This document shows positions 12,651 to 12,829 of a DNA stretch of 12,829 nt, piece after piece (the first letter of the stretch is position 1; the number at the start of each line of letters is the position of its first letter). The DNA is from Pauljensenia sp. (GTDB taxonomy: Bacteria > Actinomycetota > Actinomycetes > Actinomycetales > Actinomycetaceae): contig JASBZF010000050.1 in NCBI GenBank assembly GCA_029983625.1, positions 1 through 12,829 on the forward strand. Direction: 5' to 3'. The translations under genes were made by a program, and so were the position numbers. The notes below the pieces were generated by a model. That model made no database searches and was not told where the DNA came from. It was given only the letters and a program-made list of their open reading frames with translations.

Positions 12651-12829
12651 GTGGAAGCAGAAATCCCAGAGAACTTTCAGGTAGATTCGATGCTTCCTCA
12701 AGGACAGGTCCGTATGGTGAAGACATCACACAAAGAGGTACACGGAACGGTCCGAGTGCCGGAGAGGGAAGATATCGACGAGTCGCACTGTGTTGATGGG
12801 ATGCTGTGGGGGGGGGGGGGCGGGGGGTG
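12651..12829 (+). CDS. Possible 5' part of an unrecognised gene, cut by the window end
   Basis: From GTG 12651 the frame stays open to the window end (59 complete codons). It begins MEAEIPENFQVDSMLP and contains an acidic middle (VPEREDIDESH). Later in-frame starts exist at ATG 12681 and ATG 12714. I recognise no family. It lies in the same frame as the tadG-like gene after its TGA and has no strong ribosome site; AGAAG at 12638–12642 is 8 nt upstream. It ends in poly-Gly codons because of the G tract. An alternative short frame starts at GTG 12626 (overlapping the tadG stop) and runs 56 codons to TGA 12794–12796, but its codon use is less coding-like. Confidence 0.3.
   Translation, partial: MEAEIPENFQVDSMLPQGQVRMVKTSHKEVHGTVRVPEREDIDESHCVDGMLWGGGGGG
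12808..12827 (+). repeat. G homopolymer at window end
   Basis: A run of 13 G (12808–12820) is followed by one C and six more G. This is either a slippage-prone tract in a coding frame or a sequencing/assembly artefact at a contig edge. Confidence 0.7.

Overview
The window looks like actinobacterial chromosome, most likely from the Actinomycetaceae (Actinomyces/Schaalia-type). It has medium-high GC, many GTG starts and stop/start overlaps. It also carries a GlxR/Crp-type regulator whose C-terminus ends in the typical LARRAR, and the actinobacterial form of the Tad/Flp pilus locus. From memory, gene order and strands match the Mycobacterium tuberculosis stretch from crp (Rv3676) to Rv3662c–Rv3654c, with an unrelated pair inserted. 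This comparison was not computed.

Left part (1–4147): a crp/glxR-type regulator on the minus strand (81–764) ends at a strong hairpin. Upstream on the same strand is a 400-residue membrane protein with a long acidic, probably disordered N-terminus (944–2146). Divergent from it is a 276-residue protein (2315–3145) that resembles a Fic protein stripped of its catalytic motif. Convergent to that is a HAD-IB phosphatase with a C-terminal membrane anchor (3228–4028, minus).

Tad block A (4148–7447, plus): a CpaE/Ssd-like protein with a degenerate P-loop, a CpaF/TadA secretion ATPase, and a 400-residue protein that appears to join TadB and TadC in one chain. All three overlap or touch at their stop/start codons and look like one operon.

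Inserted module (7370–11197): a TetR repressor on the minus strand, whose 3' end overlaps the tadBC 3' end by 78 bp, and a divergent 970-residue YhgE/Pip-type membrane protein full of Leu/Gly heptad repeats. The 117-bp gap between them holds two near-identical 14-bp palindromes 26 bp apart, very likely the TetR operator.

Tad block B (11198–12629, plus): a 251-bp leader with six 10-bp-phased GTGA repeats and a perfect 15-bp stem-loop. It is followed by a Flp-type prepilin (DUF4244-like), a TadE-like pseudopilin and a TadG/Rv3654c-like pseudopilin with an unusual Arg/Lys/Gly-rich N-terminal extension. The last 200 bp hold a possible truncated gene running into a 13-G homopolymer at the window edge.

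Inferred working model: the CpaF ATPase and TadBC platform assemble Flp/TadE/TadG pilins into a cell-surface fibre. The Ssd-like and HAD-IB proteins are conserved companions of unknown exact role. TetR–YhgE is a separate, ligand-inducible export or envelope module that splits the pilus operon into a machinery half and a pilin half. No prepilin peptidase, tRNA, rRNA, CRISPR array or transposase was seen.
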